Of a DNA stretch of 64,000 bases, positions 28,177 through 39,725 are shown in pieces. Under the pieces are notes generated by a model. It was not told the origin of the DNA. It ran no database searches and saw nothing but the letters and a program-made list of their open reading frames with translations. The translations under genes were made by a program, and so were the position numbers. The stretch spans positions 303,084 through 367,083 of the forward strand of contig NZ_JBDJKW010000003.1 in NCBI RefSeq assembly GCF_039673065.1, in the 5' to 3' direction. Origin of the DNA: Allobosea sp039673065. Its GTDB lineage: Bacteria > Pseudomonadota > Alphaproteobacteria > Rhizobiales > Beijerinckiaceae. Position 1 is the stretch's first letter; the number at the start of each line of letters is the position of its first letter.

Positions 28177-28446
28177 ATGCATACGATCAAGGTCGTCGCC
28201 GCCGGGCTCGTCCTGCTCGGCGCCATGGTTCTCCTGCTGCCGCGCCTCGGCCTCGGCGGCGTGCAGCCGGTCGCCTTCGCCGCCAGGCTGTTCCTGCCGC
28301 TCTGGCTGCTGATCGCGCTCGGCAATCTCTGGGTCGGCGTCTCGCGCGCCGGCTACACGGTGCTGCAGGAAGTGCCGTTCTTCCTCGTGGTCTTCGGCGT
28401 GCCGGCTCTCGCCGCCGGCCTGCTGATCTGGCGCGCGGGGCGATAG
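28177..28446 (+). CDS. Hypothetical 89-residue membrane protein
   Basis: A small protein with three hydrophobic segments: VVAAGLVLLGAMVLLLP, ARLFLPLWLLIALGNLWVGV and VPFFLVVFGVPALAAGLLIW. It starts 24 bp after purH and ends 5 bp before the YbaK-like gene, so the three may share a transcript. GGAGGA lies upstream of the ATG. I recognise no family; it may be one of the small inner-membrane proteins conserved in Rhizobiales. Confidence 0.7.
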   Translation: MHTIKVVAAGLVLLGAMVLLLPRLGLGGVQPVAFAARLFLPLWLLIALGNLWVGVSRAGYTVLQEVPFFLVVFGVPALAAGLLIWRAGR

Positions 28447-28451
28447 CCGGC

Positions 28452-28943
28452 ATGAGCATCGAATCCGTCCGCGCCTTTTTCGCGGAGCATGCGCCCGACA
28501 TCGCGGTGATGGAGACGCCGGGCAGCTCGGCGACCGTGCAGCTCGCCGCCGAGGCCTTCGGCGTCGAGCCCGCCCGTATCGCAAAGACCCTGTCGCTGCG
28601 GCTCGGCGAGCGCGTCGTGTTGCTGGTCGCGCGCGGCGACGCCCGCCTCGACAACCGCAAGACCAAGGCCGCCTTCGGGGTGAAGCCGCGCATGCTCGCC
28701 GCCGAGGAGGTGGCCGAGATCACCGGCCACCCGGTCGGCGGCGTCTGCCCGTTCGGCCTGGCGCAGCCGCTGCAGGTCTATTGCGACGTCTCGCTGAAGG
28801 CCTTCGACGAGGTGCTGCCGGCCGCCGGCTCGACGAGCAGCATGGTGCGGCTCTCGCCCGAGCGCATCGTGGCGCTGACCGGCGCGGAATGGGTCGATGT
28901 CTGCCAGGGCCCGGCCGAGACGGCGGAGCCGGCCGAAGGCTGA
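28452..28943 (+). CDS. YbaK/EbsC-type aminoacyl-tRNA deacylase
   Basis: A 163-residue single-domain protein of the YbaK/ProX superfamily, which hydrolyses mischarged aminoacyl-tRNAs in trans. GRARLDNRK-like sequence (DARLDNRKTKAAFG), the EVAEITGHPVGGVCPFGL motif and CDVSLKAFDEVLPAAGS match the family; the conserved lysine after IAKTLSLRL fits the active site. The specific mischarged tRNA cannot be read from sequence. It converges on the DUF72 gene with a 13-bp gap. Confidence 0.88.
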   Translation: MSIESVRAFFAEHAPDIAVMETPGSSATVQLAAEAFGVEPARIAKTLSLRLGERVVLLVARGDARLDNRKTKAAFGVKPRMLAAEEVAEITGHPVGGVCPFGLAQPLQVYCDVSLKAFDEVLPAAGSTSSMVRLSPERIVALTGAEWVDVCQGPAETAEPAEG

Positions 28944-28956
28944 GCCCGAAGCCCGC

Positions 28957-29766
28957 TCAGGGCCGACCGGCGCGGGCGATCAGCGCCATGGCGGCGGCCG
29001 GATTGCGGATCTTCGCCCCGGAGATCACGTAGAGGAAGACGTCGCGCGGCTGCCTCGGCGCCGGCGGCGCAAGCGTTTCCATGTCCTGCGGCACGCCGCC
29101 TTCGGCCCAGGCCTGGGCACGGCGCATCCAAAGATCGAGCGCCGCGGGCGCATAGCCCTCCGGGTTCTCCTCCTGCGTGCCCATGATCCGCACATAGACG
29201 AAGGGGGCGGTGACGTCGGCGATCTGCGGATGCGCGCTGTCGCCGGCCGTGATCGCCGCGACGCCATGGGCGCGCAGCAGCGCGACGAATTCCGGCACGC
29301 GGAAGCTCGGATGGCGCACCTCGACCGCATGGCGCAGCCGGACGCCGTCGACCTCCTGCGGCAACAATCTGAGGAACGCCTCGAAATCGGCGGGGTCGAA
29401 GGCCTTCGTCGCCATGAACTGCCAGTTGATCGGGCCGAGCTTGTGCTTCAGCTCGGCGATGCCGCTGGTCACGAATTTCTCGACCGAGGGGCCGGCCTCG
29501 GCCAGCACGCGGCGATTGGTGCAATAGCGCGAGCCCTTGAGCGCGAAGACGAAATCCTCCGGCGTCTCCTCGCGCCAGCGCGCGAAGCTCTCGGGCTTCT
29601 GCGCGCCGTAATAGGTGCCGTTGATCTCGATCGAGCTCAGCTGCGACGCGGCGTGTTCGAGCTCGCGCTTCTGCGGCAGGCCGGCCGGATAGAAGCTGCC
29701 GCGCCAGGGCTCGAACACCCAGCCGCCGATGCCGATGCGGATCGTCCCCTGCCCCGTCTCGTTCAT
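28957..29766 (-). CDS. DUF72 (YecE) family protein
   Basis: A 269-residue TIM-barrel-like protein. IRIGIGGWVFEPWRGSFYP at the N-terminus, SSIEINGTYYG, LKGSRYCTNRR and the MGTQEENPEGY region are characteristic of DUF72. ATG 29766 is chosen because GGAG precedes it by six bases; the longer frame adds 18 residues without family character. The biochemical function of DUF72 is not established. Confidence 0.85.
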   Translation of the reverse strand: MNETGQGTIRIGIGGWVFEPWRGSFYPAGLPQKRELEHAASQLSSIEINGTYYGAQKPESFARWREETPEDFVFALKGSRYCTNRRVLAEAGPSVEKFVTSGIAELKHKLGPINWQFMATKAFDPADFEAFLRLLPQEVDGVRLRHAVEVRHPSFRVPEFVALLRAHGVAAITAGDSAHPQIADVTAPFVYVRIMGTQEENPEGYAPAALDLWMRRAQAWAEGGVPQDMETLAPPAPRQPRDVFLYVISGAKIRNPAAAMALIARAGRP

Positions 29767-29822
29767 TCCAGGCTCCGTCGGCTCGCGCGCTGCCAGTTTT
29801 GTCGCCGGGCGGGGCGACATCT

Positions 29823-29859
29823 CCTGTCAGGACAGGCAGCGCAGCGGAGGATGCGCTGC
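29823..29859. terminator. Hairpin pair downstream of the PPC/DUF296 gene
   Basis: CCTGTC-ag-GACAGG at 29823-29836 is directly followed by GCAGCGCA (29836-29843) pairing with TGCGCTGC (29852-29859). They lie in the 123-bp gap after the DUF296 gene (minus strand). No T-run follows, so termination would have to be inefficient or Rho-assisted. Confidence 0.4.
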
Positions 29860-29889
29860 GAGCGGTCGCCGCGCCACCCGTTTCCGGCC

Positions 29890-30333
29890 TCAGCCCCCCG
29901 AGGCGATCAGCATCAGCCCGCTGTCCGGATCCTTGCGCTTGCGCAGATGGGCCGGCGCCTCGCTCAGTACGATCTCCAGCGTCGGCCGCACCAGGCCGCG
30001 CTCGAGATGCCCTGCGGCGGCGCTGCCGTCGCGGCGGCCGAGCACGGCGTGGACATGGACCGCCGGCGTGCCGTCCGGCTCCAGCGCCACGTCGCCGGTC
30101 AGCGACGCGACCTCGACCTGCTCCCGCACCGGGATTGGCTCATAGCGCTTGCTCTCCCAGTCGAAGAAGCTGAGGTCGGCCTCGCTGAAGGCGCCGATCG
30201 CCTTGAAGCTCGCCGCCGAGAGTCTTTCGCGCGCCGCGAACGCCTTCAGGCAGGCCATCGCCTCCTCGCCCTGTTCGAGGATCAGCGCCCAAACCTTCTG
30301 GCCCTCGGCTGCATGGATCAGCGTCTCGCGCAT
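29890..30333 (-). CDS. PPC/DUF296 domain protein
   Basis: A 147-residue single-domain protein. The histidine-rich core AVHVHAVLGRRDGSAAAGHL is the metal-binding signature of the PPC (PCC/DUF296) fold, and FKAIGAFSEADLSFFDWESK is the usual N-terminal part. Plant versions with an AT-hook bind DNA; bacterial stand-alone versions form trimers of unknown role. ATG 30333 has GGAG six bases upstream. It is divergent from the sulfonate-type ABC operon, and the two share the gap that holds a 36-bp palindrome, so they are probably co-regulated. Confidence 0.88.
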   Translation of the reverse strand: MRETLIHAAEGQKVWALILEQGEEAMACLKAFAARERLSAASFKAIGAFSEADLSFFDWESKRYEPIPVREQVEVASLTGDVALEPDGTPAVHVHAVLGRRDGSAAAGHLERGLVRPTLEIVLSEAPAHLRKRKDPDSGLMLIASGG

Positions 30334-30421
30334 GGCTTTCTCCTTCGTCTGCGTCGGCTTTCCCTGTCTCGGCAACCGCTCGGCGGGCCGGCTGTTCCCG
30401 TCCGCCCGCGTTTGACTCCGG

Positions 30422-30457
30422 TGGTATGACAGGTCTACATGTCTACCTATCATACCA
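30422..30457. promoter_or_regulatory. 36-bp near-perfect palindrome, candidate FadR/GntR-family operator
   Basis: The arms TGGTATGACAGGT (30422-30434) and ACCTATCATACCA (30445-30457) match as inverted repeats at 12 of 13 positions. The centre ACATGT (30437-30442) is also symmetric, giving 15 of 18 paired positions overall. GTCTAC is also directly repeated (30433-30438, 30441-30446). It sits between the divergent PPC/DUF296 gene and the ABC operon that encodes a FadR-type regulator. The regulator encoded at 32420 is the obvious candidate to bind it. Binding is inferred; the symmetry is seen. Confidence 0.7.
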
Positions 30458-30512
30458 GCTACCGGCGATACAGCCGGGGCGGCACGGGGAAACGGACGGG
30501 AGGAGATTTGGC

Positions 30513-31391
30513 GTGACGACGCACGCGATCGCTCGCACGGGCGACGGAGGGCCCCACGAAAGCGCACCGGCGGAGCGGGACCGGGCCGCCGGCGCGGTGC
30601 TGCCCAGGCTGCTCGAGGTCGAGCGGCTGACCCTGCAGTACAAGACGCCGCAGCATCTGGTGACCGCGACCTATCGCGTCGACTGCGCCGTGCACGAGCA
30701 GGACCGCTATGTGATCCTGGGCCCGTCCGGCTGCGGCAAGTCGACCATGCTGAAGGCGGTCGGCGGCTTCATGCGGCCGGAGGAAGGCCATATCCGGCTG
30801 CGCGGCCGCGAGGTCAGCGCGCCCGGGCCCGACCGGATGATGGTCTTCCAGGAATTCGAGCAGCTGATGCCGTGGAAGACGGTGCTCGACAACGTGCTGT
30901 TCCCGATGAAGGTCTCGGGCCGCTTCAAGGGCAAGGATGCGCTGGAGCGGGCGCTCTCGGTGATCGACAAGGTCAAGCTCACCAAGTTTCGCGACGTCTA
31001 TCCCCACATGCTCTCCGGCGGCATGAAGATGCGCGTCGCCATCGCCCGCGCCATGGCGATGGAGCCCGACATCCTGCTGATGGACGAGCCCTTCGCCGCG
31101 CTCGACGCGCTGACGCGGCGCAAGATGCAGCAGGAGCTGCTCCAGCTCTGGGAGCAGGTCCGCTTCACCCTGATGTTCGTCACCCACTCGATCGAGGAGG
31201 CGATCATCGTCGGCTCGCGCATCCTCGTGCTGTCGCCGCATCCCGGCCGGGTGCGCGCCGAGCTCGACGCCTCACAGCTCGGCTTCGACACCATGGGCAC
31301 GCCGGCATTCGGCGCGCTGTCGCAGAAGATCCACGGCCTGCTCTTCGAGCACGAGCTGGCGCATGACGAGAGCGGAAAGGACGAGGAATGA
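30513..31391 (+). CDS. Nitrate/sulfonate/taurine-type ABC importer ATPase
   Basis: A 292-residue ABC ATPase of the SsuB/TauB group. Walker A GPSGCGKS is at residues 70-77, the signature-like LSGGMKMRVAIARAM near 168 and Walker B ILLMDEPFAALDALTRRK near 188. GTG 30513 is chosen because GGGAGGAG lies about eight bases upstream; the longer frame would start inside the palindromic operator. It energises the permease encoded next, with which it overlaps by 4 bp. Substrate unknown within the nitrate/sulfonate/pyrimidine-precursor range. Confidence 0.88.
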   Translation: MTTHAIARTGDGGPHESAPAERDRAAGAVLPRLLEVERLTLQYKTPQHLVTATYRVDCAVHEQDRYVILGPSGCGKSTMLKAVGGFMRPEEGHIRLRGREVSAPGPDRMMVFQEFEQLMPWKTVLDNVLFPMKVSGRFKGKDALERALSVIDKVKLTKFRDVYPHMLSGGMKMRVAIARAMAMEPDILLMDEPFAALDALTRRKMQQELLQLWEQVRFTLMFVTHSIEEAIIVGSRILVLSPHPGRVRAELDASQLGFDTMGTPAFGALSQKIHGLLFEHELAHDESGKDEE

Positions 31392-32284
31392 GCACCGTCC
31401 CGATGAGCCCGGCCGCCTCCGCCGCGCTGGCCAGCCGCCCCGAATTCGAGATCGAGCCGATTGACGCCAGCGGCATCGGCGAGGTCTCGCGCCCGCTCTC
31501 CTTGGCCGAGCGCATCGTCAACAATGACGGCGTGCGCAAGCTGGCGATCCTGGTCGGGCTTGCGGTGATCTGGGAGCTCTATGCCCGCTGGGTCGGCAAT
31601 GCGCTGCTGTTCCCCTCCTTCAGCGACACGCTCGCCACCTTTCTCGGCGACCTCGCCAGCGGCACGCTGGTCGACAGGGTCTCGACCTCGCTGCACTCGC
31701 TGGTACTCGGCTACGGCACCGGTCTGGCGCTGGCGGCGGTGCTCACCACCGTCGCGGTCTCGACGCGCTTCGGCACCGACTTCCTCAACACGCTGACCGC
31801 GATGTTCAACCCGCTGCCGGCGATCGCGCTGCTGCCGCTGGCGCTGATCTGGTTCGGCCTCGGCATCGGCTCGCTGATCTTCGTCATCGTGCATTCGGTG
31901 CTCTGGGCGGTCTCGCTCAACACGCTGACCGGCTTCCGCGCCGTGCCCGAGGTGCTGCGGATGAGCGGGCGCAATTACGGGCTGAGCGGCCTGCGCTACG
32001 TGATCTACATCCTGATCCCGGCCGGCTTCCCCGCCATCCTCGCCGGGCTCAAGATCGGCTGGGCCTTCGCCTGGCGCACGCTGATCGCCGCCGAGCTGGT
32101 CTTCGGCGTCTCCTCGCGCTCGGGCGGGCTCGGCTGGTACATCTTCGAGGCCCGCTCCGAGCTCGACACGGCGCGCGTCTTCTCCGGCCTGCTGGCTGTG
32201 ATCCTGATCGGCCTCTTCGTCGAATCCGTGATCTTCCGCGCCATCGAGCAGCGCACCGTGCAGCGCTGGGGCATGCAGCGCTGA
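31388..32284 (+). CDS. Nitrate/sulfonate/taurine-type ABC importer permease
   Basis: A 298-residue inner-membrane permease of the SsuC/TauC group with about six hydrophobic helices. The cytoplasmic EAA loop reads ALNTLTGFRAVPEVLRMSGR-like (SLNTLTGFRAVPEVLRMSG), and GWAFAWRTLIAAELVFGVSS is a TauC-type hallmark. Its start overlaps the ATPase stop by ATGA. The N-terminal 50 residues are polar and longer than in E. coli SsuC. Confidence 0.9.
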   Translation: MSTVPMSPAASAALASRPEFEIEPIDASGIGEVSRPLSLAERIVNNDGVRKLAILVGLAVIWELYARWVGNALLFPSFSDTLATFLGDLASGTLVDRVSTSLHSLVLGYGTGLALAAVLTTVAVSTRFGTDFLNTLTAMFNPLPAIALLPLALIWFGLGIGSLIFVIVHSVLWAVSLNTLTGFRAVPEVLRMSGRNYGLSGLRYVIYILIPAGFPAILAGLKIGWAFAWRTLIAAELVFGVSSRSGGLGWYIFEARSELDTARVFSGLLAVILIGLFVESVIFRAIEQRTVQRWGMQR

Positions 32285-32419
32285 GCCGGCGCGGGAACGC
32301 TTTCACCGCCGACGGCGACGAGGCTAGGAAGGCCTCAGGCCAGCCGGGGGGATGCGTCCCCGTCGACATCGTCCACCATCCGCCCGGCGGCTGGCCCGCG
32401 GGCGGCTAAGGAGATCAGC

Positions 32420-33148
32420 ATGGGTACGGGCGCGCTCGTTCCTGATTCAGGACCCATCCGGCGCCGCAAGCTCTACGAGCATGTGGTCGAGCGGCTGGAG
32501 GCGGCGATCCACGAGGGGCTCTACGCGCCGGGCGACCAGCTCCCGGCCGAGCGCGAGCTGATGGAAGCCTATGGCGTCGGCCGCACCGCGGTGCGCGAGG
32601 CGCTGTTCGCCCTGCAGCGCATGGGGCTGATCGCGATCAGCAGCGGCGAACGCGCCCGCGTCTCGCAGCCCAGCGCCGGCACGATGATCGGCGAGCTCTC
32701 CGGCATGGCGCGCCATCTGCTCGCCCAGCCGGGCGGGGCCCAGCATTTCCAGCAGGCGCGCCTGCTCTTCGAGGTCGGAGTCGCGCGCCTCGCCGCCCAG
32801 AGCGCCACGCCCGACGACGTGACGCGACTGCGCGCGGCGCTCGAGGCCAATCACCGCGCCATCGGCCAGGAGCGCAGCTTCGAGCGCTCCGACGTCGCCT
32901 TCCACTACGCGCTGGCGGAAATCTCGCGCAATCCGATCTTCACCGCCCTGCACAGCGGGCTGACCGAATGGCTGACCGAGCAGCGCTCCACCTCGCTGCG
33001 GGCGCGCGGCGCCGCGGAAGCCGCCTATGCCGCGCATGAGCGCATCTTCCACGCCGTGGCCGCCGGCGATGCCGACGCGGCCGGCCGGGCCATGCACGAC
33101 CACCTGCTCGAGGTCGGCGATTTCTACTGGAAGGTCTCGAACATATGA
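32420..33148 (+). CDS. GntR-family (FadR/FCD subfamily) transcriptional regulator
   Basis: A 242-residue regulator. The N-terminal winged helix-turn-helix (QLPAERELMEAYGVGRTAVR, residues about 40-65) is GntR-type. The C-terminal all-helical FCD domain keeps likely metal/ligand residues: D158 and H162 in DVAFHYALAE, and histidines in HERIFHAV and MHDHLLEVG. The PAEREL and GERARVSQPS parts resemble NanR-like members. Being encoded inside the ABC operon, between permease and monooxygenase genes (4-bp overlap with the latter), it probably senses the imported substrate or a product and autoregulates through the 30422-30457 palindrome. Confidence 0.9.
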   Translation: MGTGALVPDSGPIRRRKLYEHVVERLEAAIHEGLYAPGDQLPAERELMEAYGVGRTAVREALFALQRMGLIAISSGERARVSQPSAGTMIGELSGMARHLLAQPGGAQHFQQARLLFEVGVARLAAQSATPDDVTRLRAALEANHRAIGQERSFERSDVAFHYALAEISRNPIFTALHSGLTEWLTEQRSTSLRARGAAEAAYAAHERIFHAVAAGDADAAGRAMHDHLLEVGDFYWKVSNI

Positions 33149-33459
33149 GCGACGCCGTGACGGGCCGCTTCACCATCCTGGTGAGCTTCGACATCGTGCA
33201 AGGCGGGCTCGACGCCTTCCTGCCGCTGATGCGCGAGAACGCCGAAGCTTCCCGGCGCGAGGAGCCGGGCTGCGAGCGCTTCGACGTGCTCTCCGTCCCC
33301 GGCGAGAGCGGGCGCATCCTGCTCTACGAGATCTACCGCGACCGCGCCGCCTTCGACGCCCATTGCACCAGCGCGCATTTCAAGCGCTTCGACGCCGCGA
33401 CCGCCCATCTCGTCGCGGCCAAGAGCGTCACCGTGCTCACGCTGCTCGCGGCGCCCTGA
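33145..33459 (+). CDS. Antibiotic biosynthesis monooxygenase (ABM) domain protein
   Basis: A 104-residue ferredoxin-like-fold protein. FTILVSFDIVQGGLDAFLPLM, EEPGCERFDVLSV and YEIYRDRAAFDAHCTSAHFK are typical of the ABM/YgiN group of cofactor-free monooxygenases and quinol oxidoreductases. The start overlaps the GntR gene stop (ATGA), so translation is coupled. It may oxidise the compound imported by this ABC system; that is inference. Confidence 0.88.
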   Translation: MSDAVTGRFTILVSFDIVQGGLDAFLPLMRENAEASRREEPGCERFDVLSVPGESGRILLYEIYRDRAAFDAHCTSAHFKRFDAATAHLVAAKSVTVLTLLAAP

Positions 33460-33583
33460 GCCACGCTTGCCACCGGCCCGGGCACAGGCCCGCGCCGGAC
33501 CGCATCAGCCCAAGAAGGCGCGCCAAGCGCCCGCCCATCCATGAAGCGGCCGGCCCGATGGCCGGTCACAGGGAGAAGACACC

Positions 33584-34585
33584 ATGTGGAAGACGATGAT
33601 CTCGGCCGCGGCCCTCGCATTGGCCACGTTCGCTGCCTCGACCGGCGCCCGGGCCGAAGCCAAGGAGCTGCGCGTCGCCAAGCAATACGGGCTCGGCTAC
33701 ATCCAGCTCATGCTGATGGAAGACCAGAAGCTGGTCGAGAAGCATGCGAAGGAGGCCGGGCTCGGCGACGTCAAGGTCACCTGGTCGACCTTCCGCTCCA
33801 GCGACGTGATGAACGACGCGCTGATCTCCGGCAATCTCGACTTCGCCGCCCTGGGGCCGACCGGCATCATCACCATCTGGTCGCGCACCCGCGGCAGTTT
33901 CGACGTGCGCGCCGCCAGCGGCCTCAACGCCATGGCCTGGACGCTCAATGTGCGCGACCCGTCGATCAAGGCGCTGCGCGACTTCAAGCCCGAGCACCGC
34001 ATCGCCGTGCCCGCCGTGAAGGTCTCCGGCCAGGCCACCGCGCTGCAGATCGCCGCCGCCAAGGAATGGGGCGACAAGGAGTACGAGAAGCTCGATTCGC
34101 TGACCGTCTCGCTCTCGCATCCCGACGCGACCGCGATGATGGCCGCCGGCAAGACCGAGATCGTCGCGAGCTTCACCTCGCCGCCCTTCGCCGACATCCA
34201 ACTGCGTACGCCGGGCGTGCGCACGCTGATGACCTCCGACGACATCCTCGGCGGCCCGGTCTCCTTCAATGTGCTGGCGACCACCGGCAAGTTCCGCAAC
34301 GACAATCCCAAGCTTTACGGCGCCTTCCTGGCGGCGCTGAAGGAAGCGACTGCGATCGTCGCCAAGGACAAGGGCGCCGCCGCCGACGCCTATAAGCGCC
34401 TGACAAACGACAAGTCGCCGCGCGAGGACCTGATCGCCATCCTCGACGCCAAGACCACGCACATCACCACCGACGTGCTCAATCTCGGCGCCTTCACCGA
34501 CTTCATGGGCAAGGTCGGCCGCCTCAAGAACCCGCCCAAGGACTGGAAGGCCGAGATGCTCTTCCCCGAGGCCACCGCGCGCTGA
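33584..34585 (+). CDS. ABC importer periplasmic binding protein, SsuA/TauA/NMT1-like
   Basis: A 333-residue secreted binding protein with a Sec signal peptide (MISAAALALATFAASTGARA). The mature part ELRVAKQYGLGYIQLMLMED and SGNLDFAALGPTGIITIW follow the sulfonate/nitrate/NMT1-like pattern. An AGGGAGA site precedes the ATG at 33584. It is the last gene of the operon, after the regulator and monooxygenase, and is followed by a strong hairpin. It should deliver ligand to the permease encoded at 31388. Confidence 0.9.
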   Translation: MWKTMISAAALALATFAASTGARAEAKELRVAKQYGLGYIQLMLMEDQKLVEKHAKEAGLGDVKVTWSTFRSSDVMNDALISGNLDFAALGPTGIITIWSRTRGSFDVRAASGLNAMAWTLNVRDPSIKALRDFKPEHRIAVPAVKVSGQATALQIAAAKEWGDKEYEKLDSLTVSLSHPDATAMMAAGKTEIVASFTSPPFADIQLRTPGVRTLMTSDDILGGPVSFNVLATTGKFRNDNPKLYGAFLAALKEATAIVAKDKGAAADAYKRLTNDKSPREDLIAILDAKTTHITTDVLNLGAFTDFMGKVGRLKNPPKDWKAEMLFPEATAR

Positions 34586-34601
34586 CCAACGCCCGCGCAG
34601 C

Positions 34602-34629
34602 ACGCCGCCTTCCGCCTGGAAGGCGGCGT
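34602..34629 (+). terminator. Strong hairpin, probable terminator of the sulfonate-type ABC operon
   Basis: A perfect 12-bp stem: ACGCCGCCTTCC (34602-34613) with GGAAGGCGGCGT (34618-34629) and a 4-nt GCCT loop, 17 bp after the binding-protein stop. Only a short CTTC follows instead of a long T-run, as is common in high-GC genomes. Confidence 0.7.
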
Positions 34630-34730
34630 CTTCGCCATCTGGTAAGCATCGCGACGCTTTCCGGCGGAAAACGTTGACGCGACAAGCGGGAACACGGCAG
34701 GTGGGGCCGATCTCGAACCGGACCGAACCG

Positions 34731-35540
34731 ATGCGCCGTCTCCGCCTGCCGCTTCTGCTCTCGTGCCTGCCCCTCGCCCCGGCCCTCGCGGCCGATCCCG
34801 CGCTGACCGACCCGGCGCCGGCCAAGGGCTGGACGGTGACGCTCGGCGCCTCGGCCGTCTACGGGCCGGATTACGACGGCGCCAAGGGCCGCGGCTTCTC
34901 GGCCATGCCCTCCTTCAGCATCTCCCGGGCCGATCGCGCCAGCCGCTTCAGCGCGCCCGACGACGGCATGGACTTCGCCCTCTACGAGACCGAGCGCTTC
35001 AGCATCGGCGTGGTCGGCGACTACAAGGCCGGCCGCTACACCAAGCACGATCGCCGCCTGGTCGGCCTGCGCGACGTGCCCTGGTCGCTGGAAGGCGGCG
35101 TCTTCGCCGAGATCTGGCCGGTGCAGGACCGGCTGCGCGCCCGCGTCGAGCTTCGCAAGGGACTGCGCGGCCATCACGGCGTCGTCGCCGATTTTTCGGC
35201 CGACTGGGTCGAGACCGCGGGCAGCTTCACCTTCGCGCTCGGCCCGCGCCTGATGCTCGGCAGCGCCTCCTCTATGCGCAGCAATTACGGGGTCACCGCC
35301 TGGGAATCGGCACTGAACGGCCTGATCCCGGCCTATCGTCCCGGCGGCGGCATGAAGAGCTACGGCGTCGCCGGCTCGGTCGAATATGCCTGGAACGAGT
35401 CCTGGTCGACGACCGTCTTCGCCCGCTACGACCGCATGGCCGGCGACGCCGCGCGCTCGCCGCTGGTGCGCCAGATCGGCGATCGCAACCAGTTTAGCCT
35501 CGGCGTCTCGACCAGCTACTCCTTCGACATCGGCGGCTGA
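34731..35540 (+). CDS. MipA/OmpV family outer-membrane protein
   Basis: A 269-residue beta-barrel protein with a signal peptide (RRLRLPLLLSCLPLAPALAA). GWTVTLGASAVYGPDYDGAKG at the mature N-terminus, alternating hydrophobic strands, and a C-terminus ending in YSFDIGG match MipA/OmpV. E. coli MipA scaffolds MltA and PBP1B; OmpV-type proteins are also porin-like or stress-induced. The ATG at 34731 starts the signal peptide. It converges with the large synthetase gene at 35595. Confidence 0.88.
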   Translation: MRRLRLPLLLSCLPLAPALAADPALTDPAPAKGWTVTLGASAVYGPDYDGAKGRGFSAMPSFSISRADRASRFSAPDDGMDFALYETERFSIGVVGDYKAGRYTKHDRRLVGLRDVPWSLEGGVFAEIWPVQDRLRARVELRKGLRGHHGVVADFSADWVETAGSFTFALGPRLMLGSASSMRSNYGVTAWESALNGLIPAYRPGGGMKSYGVAGSVEYAWNESWSTTVFARYDRMAGDAARSPLVRQIGDRNQFSLGVSTSYSFDIGG

Positions 35541-35594
35541 GGCCCGGCCGCGGCAGCGCCCGTCCGAGGGCGATGCCGCTTTCTCGCCGAAGGC

Positions 35595-39593
<3,999 letters not shown>

Positions 39594-39725
39594 GCAGATA
39601 TTCTCCCGGCTGCGGCGCGGGGCGGCTCTCCGGCCAGCCCAGCACGCCCGCCTTGCTAGCGCCCAACTGGTGGAGATTACGTTAGCGGAGCCCGCCCGAT
39701 GCAGCCGGAATGCCCAGACGGCCGC

